A stretch of 64,000 nt of DNA from Actinernus sp. WN-2022 (Eukaryota; Cnidaria; Anthozoa; Actiniaria; Actinernidae). The stretch covers positions 248,001 to 312,000 of the forward strand of contig JAOWCC010000903.1 of the NCBI GenBank assembly GCA_030867875.1, written 5' to 3'. Below the pieces are notes generated by a model that had not been told where the DNA came from, searched no databases, and was given only the letters and a program-made list of their open reading frames with translations. Of the stretch, positions 45,056 through 56,374 are shown piece by piece. The translations under genes were made by a program, and so were the position numbers. Every line of letters starts with the position of its first letter. Position 1 is the first letter of the stretch.

Positions 45056-45164
45056 AATGGAGTTTACCGAACGAAATCTACCACATGTGGTTACCGAATC
45101 TTCGTTTTACCGAAGCAAATACGGTACCGTATACGGTTGAAAAACTTTTGACAGGGACTGTATG

Positions 45165-46330
45165 TTTGCATGTACCGGTATATTGATTAGTTTACAAATA
45201 ATCAGTTAGACACTGGTGTGATAGTGAGTGAAATGAGAATGACTTTCATACAGATCAGTCACCAGTGATAGCATTTTACATGAACAGATGAACAAACTGT
45301 GAACTAGAAGCTGTATCATGACATCATGTATGAAATGCACACATATTAAGGGGGGGGAAGACATTTTTTCTGGCATAATTATGCACTTGTCATGATCAAT
45401 GTTTAGCTCCAGGGAGGAAGGAATGGGCATACCCAGGGAATTTGATTCCATCCCCTCTTCCATGGATGGGGAATTTGACATAATTTGGGATCCCGAGGGA
45501 GGGGCAGTTTGACAACTTCGCACAAGAGCCTGGAGACTAGCCACTCAGAAAAGAGCAGAGAGAGACTGGAACCAAGTCTCTGACTGCATGATGGTGTGTC
45601 AGGGGTGTAAGTGGTTAACTCATTTACAAAGGCCCGGATGTCAATCTATGCAGCCATTTTAATAGTCACGGCATGTGCACTTGTGACTCAATGCAATCAA
45701 TTGAGGTTGTTGTACGGTATGGTCTATTTAGATGTTTTATTAACTTCTAAAAATGCCACTCCACAAAGCTTGGGATGTTCCAAGAATTTAGCAAGGTTTT
45801 CAAGTGTTTTTAAGTGTACTTTTGCTTTAACAATTTCAGGACATGCTTACACTGAGAAAGTGCTAAAATTTTGAAGAATTTACTGTAAAAGGTGGGTTGC
45901 TTTCCCTGGGAGGAAGAGCATTTGACACCAACACTTGTCCCCTGGACAGGAAATTTGACATTAAATTTATCCCCATGATAAACATTGCCAAGTGCATTAC
46001 AGGCATTATAACATGACATAAGAAATTTCTACAATCTGATTGGCTAAAGGGAGTGGTATTTCAATGTAATAGTGAAATTACAAACTCCAGGGAGTGGTTC
46101 TCCTGGCCTCTATGTTTTGTTTGTTGTATATTTTACTTTATTCTATTTTGTATCTTCTATTTTTGATGGCCAAAGTAAATAAATAAATCATCTATAAATT
46201 TGGGTTGATTTTCATATAATTATTTCATTGAAATTCTGGTTAATAACAATACCTTCATTGTTTTGTTTTTGCAAACCATGTTGGGCTCTGAATACAACAC
46301 CTCACATACCTACCCTTTATTATGCAAGTG
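45165..46330. other. No gene recognised
   Basis: Short GGGAATTTGACA-type motifs recur around 45440-45480 and 45905-45960, suggesting a decayed MITE. No coding region is supported. Confidence 0.4.
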
Positions 46331-46335
46331 GTGTG

Positions 46336-46358
46336 CCCCCCCCCCCCCCCCCCCCCCC
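46336..46358 (+). repeat. Poly-C tract (23 C)
   Basis: Uninterrupted C run, quadruplex-forming on the other strand. Confidence 0.9.
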
Positions 46359-46584
46359 GGTTTGAAGCTCAGTTACAGGTCGCCAAGTGGGTGCAACAAA
46401 CTACAAACCTACGGACTTATGGTGGCAATTACCTGACTTTTGATAGCTAAAATTGAAGAGTTTGGAATAGAAATGGAAAAGAAATGTATAGACTGATCAT
46501 CTGTGCCTCTGCTAGTGGAATCTTGAGGTGATTTGAGAAAGTTCAAAGTGAATCTCAAGTCTTCGGGTGACCAGTTGACAGACA

Positions 46585-46835
46585 AGGAAAGTAAGTAAGT
46601 AAGTAAGTAAGTAATAACTTTATTTATACACGGTTAAAACATCAGGCCTTCGATTACATTATAAAATGTAGGAATAGTTAAAATATCTAATCAGTACGTA
46701 TACAATGTTAATATCGAATAATTTGAATAACGCATACACCTAACTTATATCTAACTATACAATAACTGACTATAATTATCTCAAACTAATATTAACTATG
46801 AATAAAATAGGATGCCTGCTTTCCATGAATGAAAT
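46585..46835 (-). mobile_element. LINE 3' UTR tail (reverse orientation)
   Basis: A (GTAA)n run at 46587-46613 followed by AACTTTATTTATACACGG is the reverse complement of a LINE tail. The same CCGTGTATAAATAAAG end is seen in the LINE at 62.8-63.65 kb. The following AT-rich sequence is 3' UTR. No ORF is left. A short ATTACATGAATG repeat follows at 46838-46880. Confidence 0.65.
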
Positions 46836-47115
46836 TACATGAATGAATGATTACATGAATGATTACATGAATGATTACATGAATGAAAACAGAACTGAAA
46901 ATTGACGTTAATCTCGCTCAAACAACTGGCAGGAACAGCTGACATTATACAAATGTACAAGGACAAAACACCAACAAAGTAAGCCAAGTTTACTTTTAGA
47001 TTTTCTTTTAACTGTTTTATTTTAATCCATTGGCAAGAAATCCTTGGAAACTTGATCGCATGTGACCCGTTGCCATGAGACAGTTGACTCAAATATTGTT
47101 CAAGTTACCTAAACT

Positions 47116-47818
47116 TAGCCTGCATTGCATCCGAACTGAACCCTGGTTAAGTCCATCTGCACATTAACGAACAAAAGGTTGTTTTGGACCCCCAGCTGAG
47201 TAGCACGATTATATATACCCTCCTTTAATTGGTTTTACTAATGCTCATTCTTACACATCTTCTGAATGGCCATTCAGCTGTCACCAGTGAGTCTTTCGGC
47301 TAATTTATAATTCAAAATATGTCACGTTGAGAAAAGCAATGTCAGTTGAGTTCAGATGTGGCACATACTAGATCTTTCGAAGCTGCATGGGAGATTTATT
47401 TGTGTGTTCCTCGAACGAGCATTTTGTTGTGATAAATTCTATTTAATGCGTTTTCTTTAGCTTTCATGTGGCACTAAACCACAACCAGCCTATTGTTACA
47501 TTACTTCAAAACCTGACCCGAAATTGAAATAAACCTAACCTTCTCCAATAGTAAAACATAGGGAAATGACGACCGAGCTTGTCTAGGGTGAGAAATCGCA
47601 AGTAAACAGCTGACTCAGACGCAAACAAACAGTTTCAACTGAGGGGCCTCTGACAAGAACTGCCCATGATAACAATTTCCGAGGCTGGTGACAGTTGAAT
47701 GGCCATTCAGAAGACGTGTAAGAATAAGCATTACTCCGCTGGGGGTCCAAAACAAGCTTTCGTTCGCTAATTCGCAGACGGACTTAACCAGGGTTCAGTT
47801 CGGATGCAACGTAGGCTA
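47116..47818. mobile_element. hAT-like MITE with 8-bp target duplication (703 bp)
   Basis: The ends TAGCCTGCATTGCATCCG and the inverted copy (CGGATGCAACGTAGGCTA) extend into about 150-base imperfect arms. CCTAAACT occurs immediately outside both ends (47108-47115 and 47819-47826), an 8-bp duplication as made by hAT transposases. It is non-coding. Confidence 0.85.
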
Positions 47819-47889
47819 CCTAAACTAGGCTAAAGTGAAAACATCGCTTGTACTACGTTTAATAACTAGAATGATCTCACCTCTGTACC

Positions 47890-50235
47890 ACAGAAATGTA
47901 TTGCAACGAGTTATGTGGACGACACCAAACTACTTATATCATTCAATCTGAGAGAGAGGACATCTACAATAACTGATATAGAAGAAGATTTATTTAACGT
48001 CAGCAAGTGGTGCTGTCAGAACCGCTTATTATTAAACCCAGATAAAACTAAACTCTTAGTATTAATTTTGGTAGTAAACAGAAGATAGCTGAACTAGAAT
48101 ATTTTAAGATTTCATTGCTAGGAAAGGAGCTGTTACCAGTATCCAGTGCCAAAGACTTGGGCATGATCTTAGACACGAACTTAACCTACGACGAACACAT
48201 TACTAAGACCGTTTCTTCATGCTTTTCTCGACTAGCACAAATAAACCGTGTTAAACACGCGTTTAATAAGAACACTTTAATTAAGCAATATAACACGCTT
48301 TCCATGTCTTTGTTCTCTTATATAAACACGCGGGATATGTTGGGAGAACAAAGAAAAACTTGAAAATCACGAGCCGCTAGGCGAGTGATTTTCAAGTTTT
48401 TCTGCGTTCTCCCAACATATCCCAAGTGTTTATATAAGTGAACAAAGACATGAAAAGCGTGTTATATTGCTTTTATAAAATAACGAACAGGAAAAACACG
48501 AGAGAAAATCGTACGCACGCACGATCAGAAGATCAATTCTCCTAACCGTAACAGTCGTCAGAAATCGACCGACGGTGAGTTTGCACAGCGCGGGAAATCC
48601 CCCGATACAGATCCAGAACTGAGAGAAACGAAGGGATGCTCTGTGTCAGTGTGGCTCTATTTTAAAAACATCTGCTTCAACAGTCCCCGAAAAGACTAAC
48701 TCGGAATTCAAGACATGCTTTCCCGGAAATTTAAGGCGAAAGGCATTCAAGCGAATCAAGGAGTGGAGGACTTGAACTGGGTGTTTTTGTCGCTGAATGA
48801 CAGAATGTACATGAGGAAATATGATTCCCCTGTTGAACTTTGAAGCAGGTTTTAGTTGAATGAACTTTTATTTTCACCAAACTCAATGGAAAGATCTAGC
48901 TGTTGGAACTTTCCTTCCAATGAGATGAGGCTAAGAGTGCAAGGTAAGAGGGCAAAACTCATTTTGTTCTGTGAAAAAATCAGCAAAATATCAACTTCAC
49001 AACTGTCGCACGTGACATGAGTTTGCAAAATTCATGTAGTTGTTCATAAAATGGCAAGGAGAAAGCTAAAAACCTTATCTGAATTATCTAAGACCAAGCA
49101 GGGTGAATGATAACAATTGGCCTTATATGAAGGCTTATTATTTCGTGACTTCGTCGCCGACAAATACGTATATGTCCTTTTAGTTTTAGTTTGGGATAAA
49201 AAAAGACAGAGAAAAAAATTTGAGTGTTGCCTTGCTTTTCCCTCTCGTCTACTCTAGTCTCTAGCTCCATTCCTTGCTCTATTCGTCTATAAGGAGGTTG
49301 TTTAAAAACTAGACTTCTTAGCCGTTTGTGTGTGTTAGTTTTAAAGTACGAAATAAGTTAAACGAAAAGTGGTTTCGACTTTTGCTTGTTGGACCACAAA
49401 TAAAAATATCTTGGCCGGGATGGTTAGCAAATTTGATAACTTCGTCGGTTGGCTGTATTTTGTTAAATATATATGTCGGTTTTGCTGATTACAATCATAT
49501 TATTGAAAGTCAACGTTTGGTGAAAACATTCTTCCTTGTCGTTTGCCATTTTGATCAGTTCATTCACAATCTTCCATGTCTATGGACTCTCATATAAACA
49601 CGGCTTTCAGCCAATCAGCGCGCGAGTTTCCTCTGGGTTATTTTATAATTACTGTTATTAATACATTAGTATTTAGTAAGTTGCTTTACTGCTCGAATGT
49701 ATGGGCAAATACATCTAATAGAAACATACGTAAGCTACAATCATGTCAAAACTATGCCTGTCGTATTGTTAGCGGGGCCAAAAAGTATAACCATATTACA
49801 CCTATACTAAAAGAGCTAAATTGGCTCCCAGTAGATAAGCTAGTGTATTTTAGAAGTGCCACTCTGGCATTCAAATGTATGACTGATTCCGCACCAGGTT
49901 ATTTAATATCTAAATTCACGAAGCGCTTCAATATTAGTGGTCGTGAAACTCGAAACTCGCAATTATTACAAATCCCCTTATTCAAATCTGCGAGTGGTCA
50001 GAGAAGTTTTTATTACAGAACAGTAAAAATATGGAACTCACTAGATAATGAACTGAAATTAAGTAAAGACGTTTTAAGTTTCAAGCAAAAGCTGAAGAGC
50101 AAATTATATCAAACTCAAAATAGGTTAAATTAATAGATGTAATTCAAATTATCATGTACACTGTAGTTGTATTGTATTTGTATTTTGTCTTTGAAAAGCC
50201 TTTTTAAGGAAAGATAAATAAAGTATGAAGTATAA
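47890..50235 (+). mobile_element. LINE ORF2 3' half, split by an insertion
   Basis: The left part (47900-48283) has SYVDDTKLLISF (YxDD motif), CCQNRLLLNPDKTKLLV and DLGMILDTNLTYDEHI. The right part (49646-50133) resumes with TVINTLVFSKLLYCSNVW, CRIVSGAKKYNHITPILKEL and VKIWNSLDNELK, then a 3' UTR with AAGATAAATAAAGTATG. The two halves join in sense across the 1.36-kb insertion. The left part also has a frameshift near 48065. Confidence 0.85.
48284..49645. mobile_element. Insertion into the LINE with TAATTA target duplication (1.36 kb)
   Basis: The LINE sequence is interrupted between TAATTA at 48278-48283 and TAATTA at 49646-49651. The left 190 bases are a near-perfect palindrome (AAGCAATATAACACGC... 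GCGTGTTATATTGCTTTT, 48284-48474) with a central GAAAATCAC/GTGATTTTC hairpin. A part of its arm (CCATGTCT... TATAAACACG) recurs in direct orientation at the right end, near 49575. No protein is recognised inside. It is an unclassified non-autonomous element. Confidence 0.65.
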
Positions 50236-50239
50236 GTAT

Positions 50240-51405
50240 AATTTCATTTCCAGCTGCGATAGTTTCATTCAGTTTTCTGGTTTTCGATTGTAAAGTTTAT
50301 TCTTGAAGATGTATTAACAGATACTGTCTTTTTAAATAAAACAGCAAGGTGACAATTCTTTTATTATTTGACTTCAGTTGTGCTTGATGAACTGCCTGAA
50401 ATCAAACTTCACTCTTTCCTAGTGTCAGTGTACCATAATTTTTTTTAACAGGTTATAGACATTTTCTCTCAGCTCCAGTCGATTATTAAGCCTTTCTTGG
50501 AAATTTGGCTGTTCAATTTATCTGCCAAACGCACACGTGTACTTGCAGGATTTTCACTTGAGCTCCTACTCAAAGAAGTAAACAAACTCTGTTCATGAGT
50601 CTGATTGTCTTTCTCAGTAAATTTCTTAGGTCATTGTGTTCGACGAAGAGACCACATACTAATCTTACAGTGGACTCCCTGTGGTCATGTGTGGGCTACC
50701 TGTGCTTTCCCAGGCAAACGAAATTGAGATGTGTACAATGTATGTCATCATGTATATTTGTACTTTTTAGAATAAATTACCTGCATCATGTATTTACCAG
50801 TTTCCCGGCCAACGTGCATGACTTTATGGTGATTTTCTTTTGCTGGTTATAAAGTTGTCTTGTTCAGTCTATAAATCAAATGCAATGATGTTTAAAAAGT
50901 TTGCAAGTATGATTAGTCAAAGCCTGAGGAAAGTCTATACGATTGCTGGAGCACTGAAGAAGTTTGATGCCCTAATGACAAGCCAAACAGGGCCTGTTTT
51001 GTCGGCCTGCACCTTGAAGGCGACCCCAAGGTTTGAGTTTTCTAGATACCCGTTACTAATCGCTCTATCTTGTAAGTTGCAACACAACACATTGGTACAC
51101 ATGCATGTGTACATCTTGGTTATACAAATTAACACTACATTCAGGCAGAGAGTTAATATAATGACACTTTCATAATCAATTTAATAATATATAATCTACA
51201 CTGAATTTCTAACGGGACCTGAGACAATTATGGTACAATGTATCTTACTTATAAGTCAAGACATCAACAATGATTTTCACATTAATTAAAAACAAGCATT
51301 TTTGATCAGGATTATTTACCCCATCCATATCATTGCAGTAATCTTTCAAGCCTTTAATACCACAGTCCTTTCTCTAACAAAAAATAAGTTGAACGCACTT
51401 TGATA
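50240..51405. other. No gene recognised
   Basis: Frames at 50595-50852 and 50840-51175 show no known motif. A donor-like TTGTAAGT at 51072 is the only splice-like signal. Confidence 0.35.
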
Positions 51406-51407
51406 AT

Positions 51408-51749
51408 GGGCTATTTCACTTAATATGCGTACCCACCCCCCCCCCCCCCCCCCCTGTTGAGCACCAAGGAATTCTGCAGGGTCACAAGAGAATTTTTCAA
51501 GGAATTCTTTGGGGATACCATATAAATAGAGAGGAATTCTTTGGGGGCACATATCAAATTTAGAGGAATTCTTTGGGGATAAAGTGAAAATTTGGACAAT
51601 TCTTCAGGGGTTGAAGTCAATTCTTCAGGGTAACACTACTTTCCACCATGGAATTTTTCAGGTGTTTTTAATTTCAGAGGAATTCTTTAGGGTACAACTC
51701 AAAATATGGTCCTCAACAGGGGGGGTACGTATATTAAGTGCAATAGCCC
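51408..51749. mobile_element. MITE with internal GGAATTCTTTGGGG repeats
   Basis: The ends GGGCTATTTCACTTAATATG and the inverted copy ending in AATAGCCC bound 342 bases. A 19-base C run (51436-51454) near the left end pairs with GGGGGGG near 51720. Inside, GAGGAATTCTTTGGGG and variants occur about six times. It is non-coding. Confidence 0.75.
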
Positions 51750-52270
51750 AATCTATGAATACTTCTAGTGTGATAAACAAATAATAGCATGATTTGTAGT
51801 GGTATTTGACATAAATACCACTCACGATATTTCAGAATTATTTGTAATATCACTTGCCGAAGCGGCACATGATATTATAACAATTTTGAAATATCACTTG
51901 CGATATTTATGCCAAGAATCGGCACTCCCTTTATGTAGGACGACACGATTTTTTACCAAAAATACAATAGAATACAACATAATACAACAATAGAACGCAA
52001 CACAATACAATAGAAAAGAGGGACCTGTTTGTTATTTTCCCACCATCGAATTCTCCGCAGGTAAAGGTGCTAAATAGGTCCCGCAAGGTCAATTGCCTAA
52101 CTATTAGGGGACCGGGTATGTTTTCCGCGCAATGAGTATCAAAACGCAGACAAAACCATCCTCAATGTTTATTTATTCGACTGGATCAAAACAAGGAAGC
52201 GCGCGGGGAGGATAAACATGTTTTTTTACTTGGCCTAATACCTGTACTTCAATAACTATATCTAAATGGT
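51750..52270. other. No gene recognised
   Basis: Contains ACAATAGAA-type simple repeats at 51960-52015. Nothing else was identified. Confidence 0.4.
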
Positions 52271-52274
52271 AATA

Positions 52275-52713
52275 CTACCATTTGCAAGCTAACGTTAAGC
52301 GTGAACCTTTTTCCGTGTTCGTTTATGTTTGAAACCTAGACGTCTGGTGGCACAAACCTTTGCAATTTAACCGCGATTGTGACAACCTTTGACATGTCCC
52401 GCCTTCACGTTTCAGCGAGCGTGATTCAGTTTTGGAAACTTTTCAGCTAGATTTTCCTTCGCGCTACGCGCTAAATCATATAAATGTCGGCTCAAGTTAA
52501 AGTTTTGGACGCTCAAAATTATGAGAGATGCAAGACAACAACTGTCTCTTGGCATAATCTGAGTTGCACGACGGTAGAAGACATGTCAAAGGGGTTGAAA
52601 CTAATTAGTTTGCCGACGAATATTTGCAAAGGTTTGGGACGCCAGACATCTAGTTTCAAACATAAACGAACGCGGAAAAAGATTCACACTTAACGGTAGC
52701 TTGCAAATGGTAG
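52275..52713. mobile_element. MITE family A, full copy (TA target duplication)
   Basis: The ends CTACCATTTGCAAGCT and AGCTTGCAAATGGTAG extend to about 100-base imperfect inverted arms, with TA outside both ends. A second, left-truncated copy of the interior and right arm lies at 59266-59611. The short frame 52484-52693 is not conserved as coding between the copies. Confidence 0.8.
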
Positions 52714-52719
52714 TAAATG

Positions 52720-53325
52720 TTTGTTTGTTAAAACAATAAGCTCACCGGTTGTCTTCTGGGGAATCCCTTCTTGGGACGTCTGATTCCGTCTCGTCGTTTA
52801 CCCGGGCGTTTTAACCTTCTCTCGAACAATTCTCGTCATTGCCAGTCGTTCGTTGTCATGATATTAAACTACGTGGATCTCCAAATGCTCTGCGATTTCA
52901 CTGAGCTTTTGCAGTGACAATTGGCATATTTGACCCTCAATTTTAAGTTTCTCCTCAACACTGACTGACAACAATCTTCCGCGAACGCCATTTTGCATGT
53001 CATTCCTTCGCCTTCGGTGGTCAAACTAAAAACGCATTCGAAGCCAAAACTACTGCAGTCTTTCACCAGCCATTTCTCTTAATCGCTCGTGTAAATCACC
53101 GTGTTAAACCGTGTCACGGCACCAAATGTAACTTCCAGGTTTGATGGTAATTATTCATGGCTTTACAAGACAACTAGACAAGTCATACTTGAAGAAACGA
53201 CCATGTGCTAGCAACAAGGAAAACTACTACGCATGCGCGTTCTGGCTGTCAAAACTACTAATTAAGGGGGAGGGGTACAAATGTACATTCACTTTAATAC
53301 TGCAAGCTCATTCGTTTCAGTTTAG
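52720..53325. other. No gene recognised
   Basis: No supportable coding region or repeat structure was seen. Confidence 0.4.
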
Positions 53326-53330
53326 GAGTG

Positions 53331-53691
53331 ACAGTCCAGCGTATCCTCGCTCTACAATTACCAATAATCAATAAATGGCAAACACGCTTGAAATATCGAT
53401 TATTGGTAATTCTACGACAAATCCTAACCCGAACCATAAACCGAACCCTAACAATCGGACGAGTTCTCACTCACCTAGCCTAGAGCTAGGGTTCACAGGT
53501 AAACAAGAAGAGAAGGTAAACGAGAGAAAAAAAATTTTGAGCGCTCCTACTTGGGCTCGAACTCCCCACTACACTAAGCGCGTCTACCGCCGTTTTGATT
53601 TGGACAATTGTTTATCTTTATCCTTGACTGGTTTTAAGAATGTCATTGTTTACTGATTATTGGTAATTGTAGAGCGAGGATATGTTGGACA
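53331..53691. mobile_element. MITE with tRNA-like segment
   Basis: The inverted ends GTCCAGCGTATCCTCGCTC and its near-complement (GAGCGAGGATATGTTGGAC) continue through CAATTACCAATAATCA, about 40 bases each. The interior has CCTAACCC-like short repeats. On the minus strand a B-box-like GAGTTCGAGCCC (near 53550-53565) recalls the 3' half of a tRNA. Confidence 0.7.
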
Positions 53692-53699
53692 GTCATATA

Positions 53700-54609
53700 C
53701 CTTATTACACTTTAATTTCGCGACATGTTAATTTCGCGAATTTCGCGATTTGCAAAAAATCGCGAAAAATTGATGTCGCGAAAATTAAGTGTCGCGAAAG
53801 TTTGCATGCGCGAAAATTAAGTGACCACACATATAAGCTTTAAGTGAAAAATAAGCCCTTTAATGTCTCCGTCGCCTTCATAATCGGTCTCCTCTGCATC
53901 AAGTTCTTCGAGTATTTCGCTCGTACAGTCGTTGAAATTTCCATTTACGGGCTCCTTATAATTGAGTTCAACCAAAGACTTGAACTTTTCAACGGCTTGT
54001 TTGTTCACCAATGATGACTCCATGCTTGCGGTGACCTTTGACCTTTATGGCGATTTCTAGGCCTCCTTGGATGAGGGGCGATCGTGGAACTGTACATCTT
54101 TTACGGTTACATAAACATCTGCTCCTCTCAATAAGAGAAATCGTGTAAAACGAGATATTTCCCTTGTTGTTTCTGGCGAGCAATCTCTACCACCAATTGA
54201 CCCATATCAAGGCATTTACCATTCATGAACCATTTAGTTCCTAAGTGCATTTGCGTAAATGAATGTAAATACATGTAGACTTAAAATTGAAAAAACTGTA
54301 AATGGACTTTGAAGTTTCTTGTGGAAGACAGTCTATTTCTATTCATTGTTTCATTGTTACCGTTCAGTTACCGTTTTGTTGCAGTTGGAAAAAGGTACAA
54401 ATAAATACAAAAACTTTTACGTAGTCTCGTTTATTTTTGTCAAATAGTCAAATAGCGAAGGTATTTAATTATTGATTTATCGACAAAATCGCGAAAGTAA
54501 AGTGACTCGTTTTTTACCGATTTCCCAAAAACGCGAAAATAAAGTGTCGCGAAATATGACCATCCTCAAATCGCGAAATTAAAGTGCCCCAAAAATAAGT
54601 GTAATAAGG
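53700..54609. mobile_element. Element with TTTCGCG-rich ends (TA target duplication)
   Basis: The ends CCTTATTACACTT and AAGTGTAATAAGG are flanked by TA. Just inside, TTTCGCGA and CGCGAAAATTAAGTG motifs recur about ten times at each side in mirrored orientation. The centre has minus-strand frames (54023-53817 with a Glu/Asp-rich LEELDAEETDYEGDGD) that could be a captured exon. There is no transposase. Confidence 0.75.
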
Positions 54610-54621
54610 TAATAACAAATA

Positions 54622-54790
54622 ATAACGAGGGTGGATCCGAGTTGGGATTCCGAGTCAGGATCCGAGTCAGGATTTCGAGTCAGGATCCGAATCAGGATTC
54701 GAGTCAGGATTCGAGTCAGGATTCGAGTCAGGATCCGAGTCAGGATCCGAGTCAGGATCCTAGTCAGGATTCCGAGTCAGGATTTTAGGG
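54622..54790. repeat. Short tandem repeat CGAGTCAGGATTC
   Basis: About twelve 12-15-base units of GAGTCAGGAT(T/C)C(C)GA. Complementary units (CCTGACTCGGAATCC, CTGACTCGAAATCC) reappear at 58662-58677 and 59018-59035, on both sides of a MITE. Confidence 0.85.
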
Positions 54791-54794
54791 TAAC

Positions 54795-56370
54795 GTAGTG
54801 TTTTCGCCTACTTTCATGCATAGGAATTATCCGGGCCTTCTTGCTAAGCTAAGTTTACTGACAGTAAACTTTATAGCGAGAAGGACCTCTGGCATCCAGA
54901 ACCTGGTTTACTAACTTTATCCCTAGGATAGCGCTACCACGGGGTTAAGTCTGTAACCCTTCGTATAGTCATAGTTAACCGGTCAACGGGCCTGCAGGCT
55001 AGTTACGCCCCTGCCCTGGCAGAGGTTAACTATCCTATTTATTTTTAAAGGGTAATAGAAAATATCCCCGAAATCACCCGAGGAGATTGATCAATTCGCG
55101 GGTTAATCCGTCGCTTTCGATGTCTCAAACTTGAAACTAAGAGTGCGTTCGATTGACCGTATTCCGGAATAAGAATACACAGAATGATAACTACAAATCG
55201 CTTATTTCGGGAATTTTTAGTCTATGGAATACAAGATGTATCCTAAATATCTTATTTCAGCAAACTTTAGTAGCTTACAGTGCAAAATGTGCTTGAACCA
55301 GTGATTTCCAGAGACTAGTCCATCTATTCGGTCAATCGAACGCGCCATAAAACTGAAAGCGAATTTTACGCCAGCTGAGCAAGAAATTTAGTGAAACAGA
55401 TACATTTGAGGCAAACAAAGAAATATTAATTACAATTAACAAACCAAAAGATCTGATGTGTTAAAACTGGAATAGTCGATGTGAATTTACGAATGTTGCA
55501 TATCGATGCTATCCCGTTATATTTGTTTCTGGGTCTTAATAATTTCTGGAGGTCTTTATAACTTTAACATCTTACGAACTGGCCAAAAAATAAAAACAAA
55601 GGCTTATTATACATTCAATATATAATTTTAATACTGGCCCGAAGCCCTCATAAAAATCGCACAAAACATATCCAGCCGTGTATCAAAAGTTGAAACTACT
55701 AGTCAAATGTTCGATCACAAATCTAACAAATGTCATAAGCCAACAGTTCTTGAAAGAAATGCTCATTGGAAACGCCGAAGAAAAATAACAGCTCGCTGCA
55801 AAGAATGCCAAAAAGAAATAAAGAAAAACCAGATGCAGTTAAATGCATGGAAGTAAGCTTAATTTTTCAACCACAACTTTGACGAGACAAATTAAAACTA
55901 GCAGTAAACTTGGTCGACAATTGAGTGTGCTGCAGAATTAAAGTTTCCGTTTTCCCCGAAACTTTTCTCGGCTTTATATATTTCCCCAGTGCTCTTCCCT
56001 GTTCAACTCATTTATAGCAATTTAATTTGAGTTTTTTAGTATTTTAGCATTTTTCCATATCCATGTAAACACATCTTTGCACCTAGTAAACGGGCAAACA
56101 AAAAGGGGGGTCATGACAAAGTGCGAGTCAGCGAGTCAGGGTCAAATTAATCAAATTTACAGTTTTGATAGAATATTATATACACTTTAGCAAAGTTTTC
56201 GTAAATTGCAAAATAAACAATTGTTGTGACAGTTATAAAATACAGGCTCCATACAAGCGTGATCGGTTATTTAAATCTGAAAAATGTCTTCCCTCTTCTT
56301 ATTCAGGGTCGTAACGAGGTATATTTTTTTATTTCCCGGCGACTGAAACCGAACACGATCTTCCGTAACA
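54795..56370. other. No gene recognised; one MITE
   Basis: Non-coding apart from the inverted-repeat element at 55142-55346. 55690-55860 is Lys/Arg-rich in one frame but has no recognised domain. Confidence 0.4.
55142..55346. mobile_element. MITE with GCGTTCGATTGACCG ends
   Basis: AGTGCGTTCGATTGACCG at the left and CGGTCAATCGAACGCGCC at the right pair over about 17 bases. The element is 205 bases long and AT-rich. No exact target duplication was identified. Confidence 0.7.
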
Positions 56371-56374
56371 GTTA

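Larger units (their letters stand above)
43032..45160. mobile_element. Non-coding Tc1-type element with two subterminal arrays (2.1 kb)
   Basis: The ends CAGTCCCTGTCAAAGG and the inverted copy ending at 45160 match at 22 of the first 23 bases, and both are flanked by TA. Just inside each end is a tandem array of a 33-base unit (CGGTGACCGAACCACTTTCG plus TTAAAACACAAT), about 43110-43345 and 44808-45055. Both arrays have the same orientation, not inverted. The central 1.4 kb has no recognisable protein. It is probably mobilised by a Tc1-like transposase elsewhere. Confidence 0.8.

Noticed and set aside
53410..53460. Interstitial telomere repeat
   Set aside because: Only a few irregular CCTAACCC/CCGAACC units, inside a MITE.
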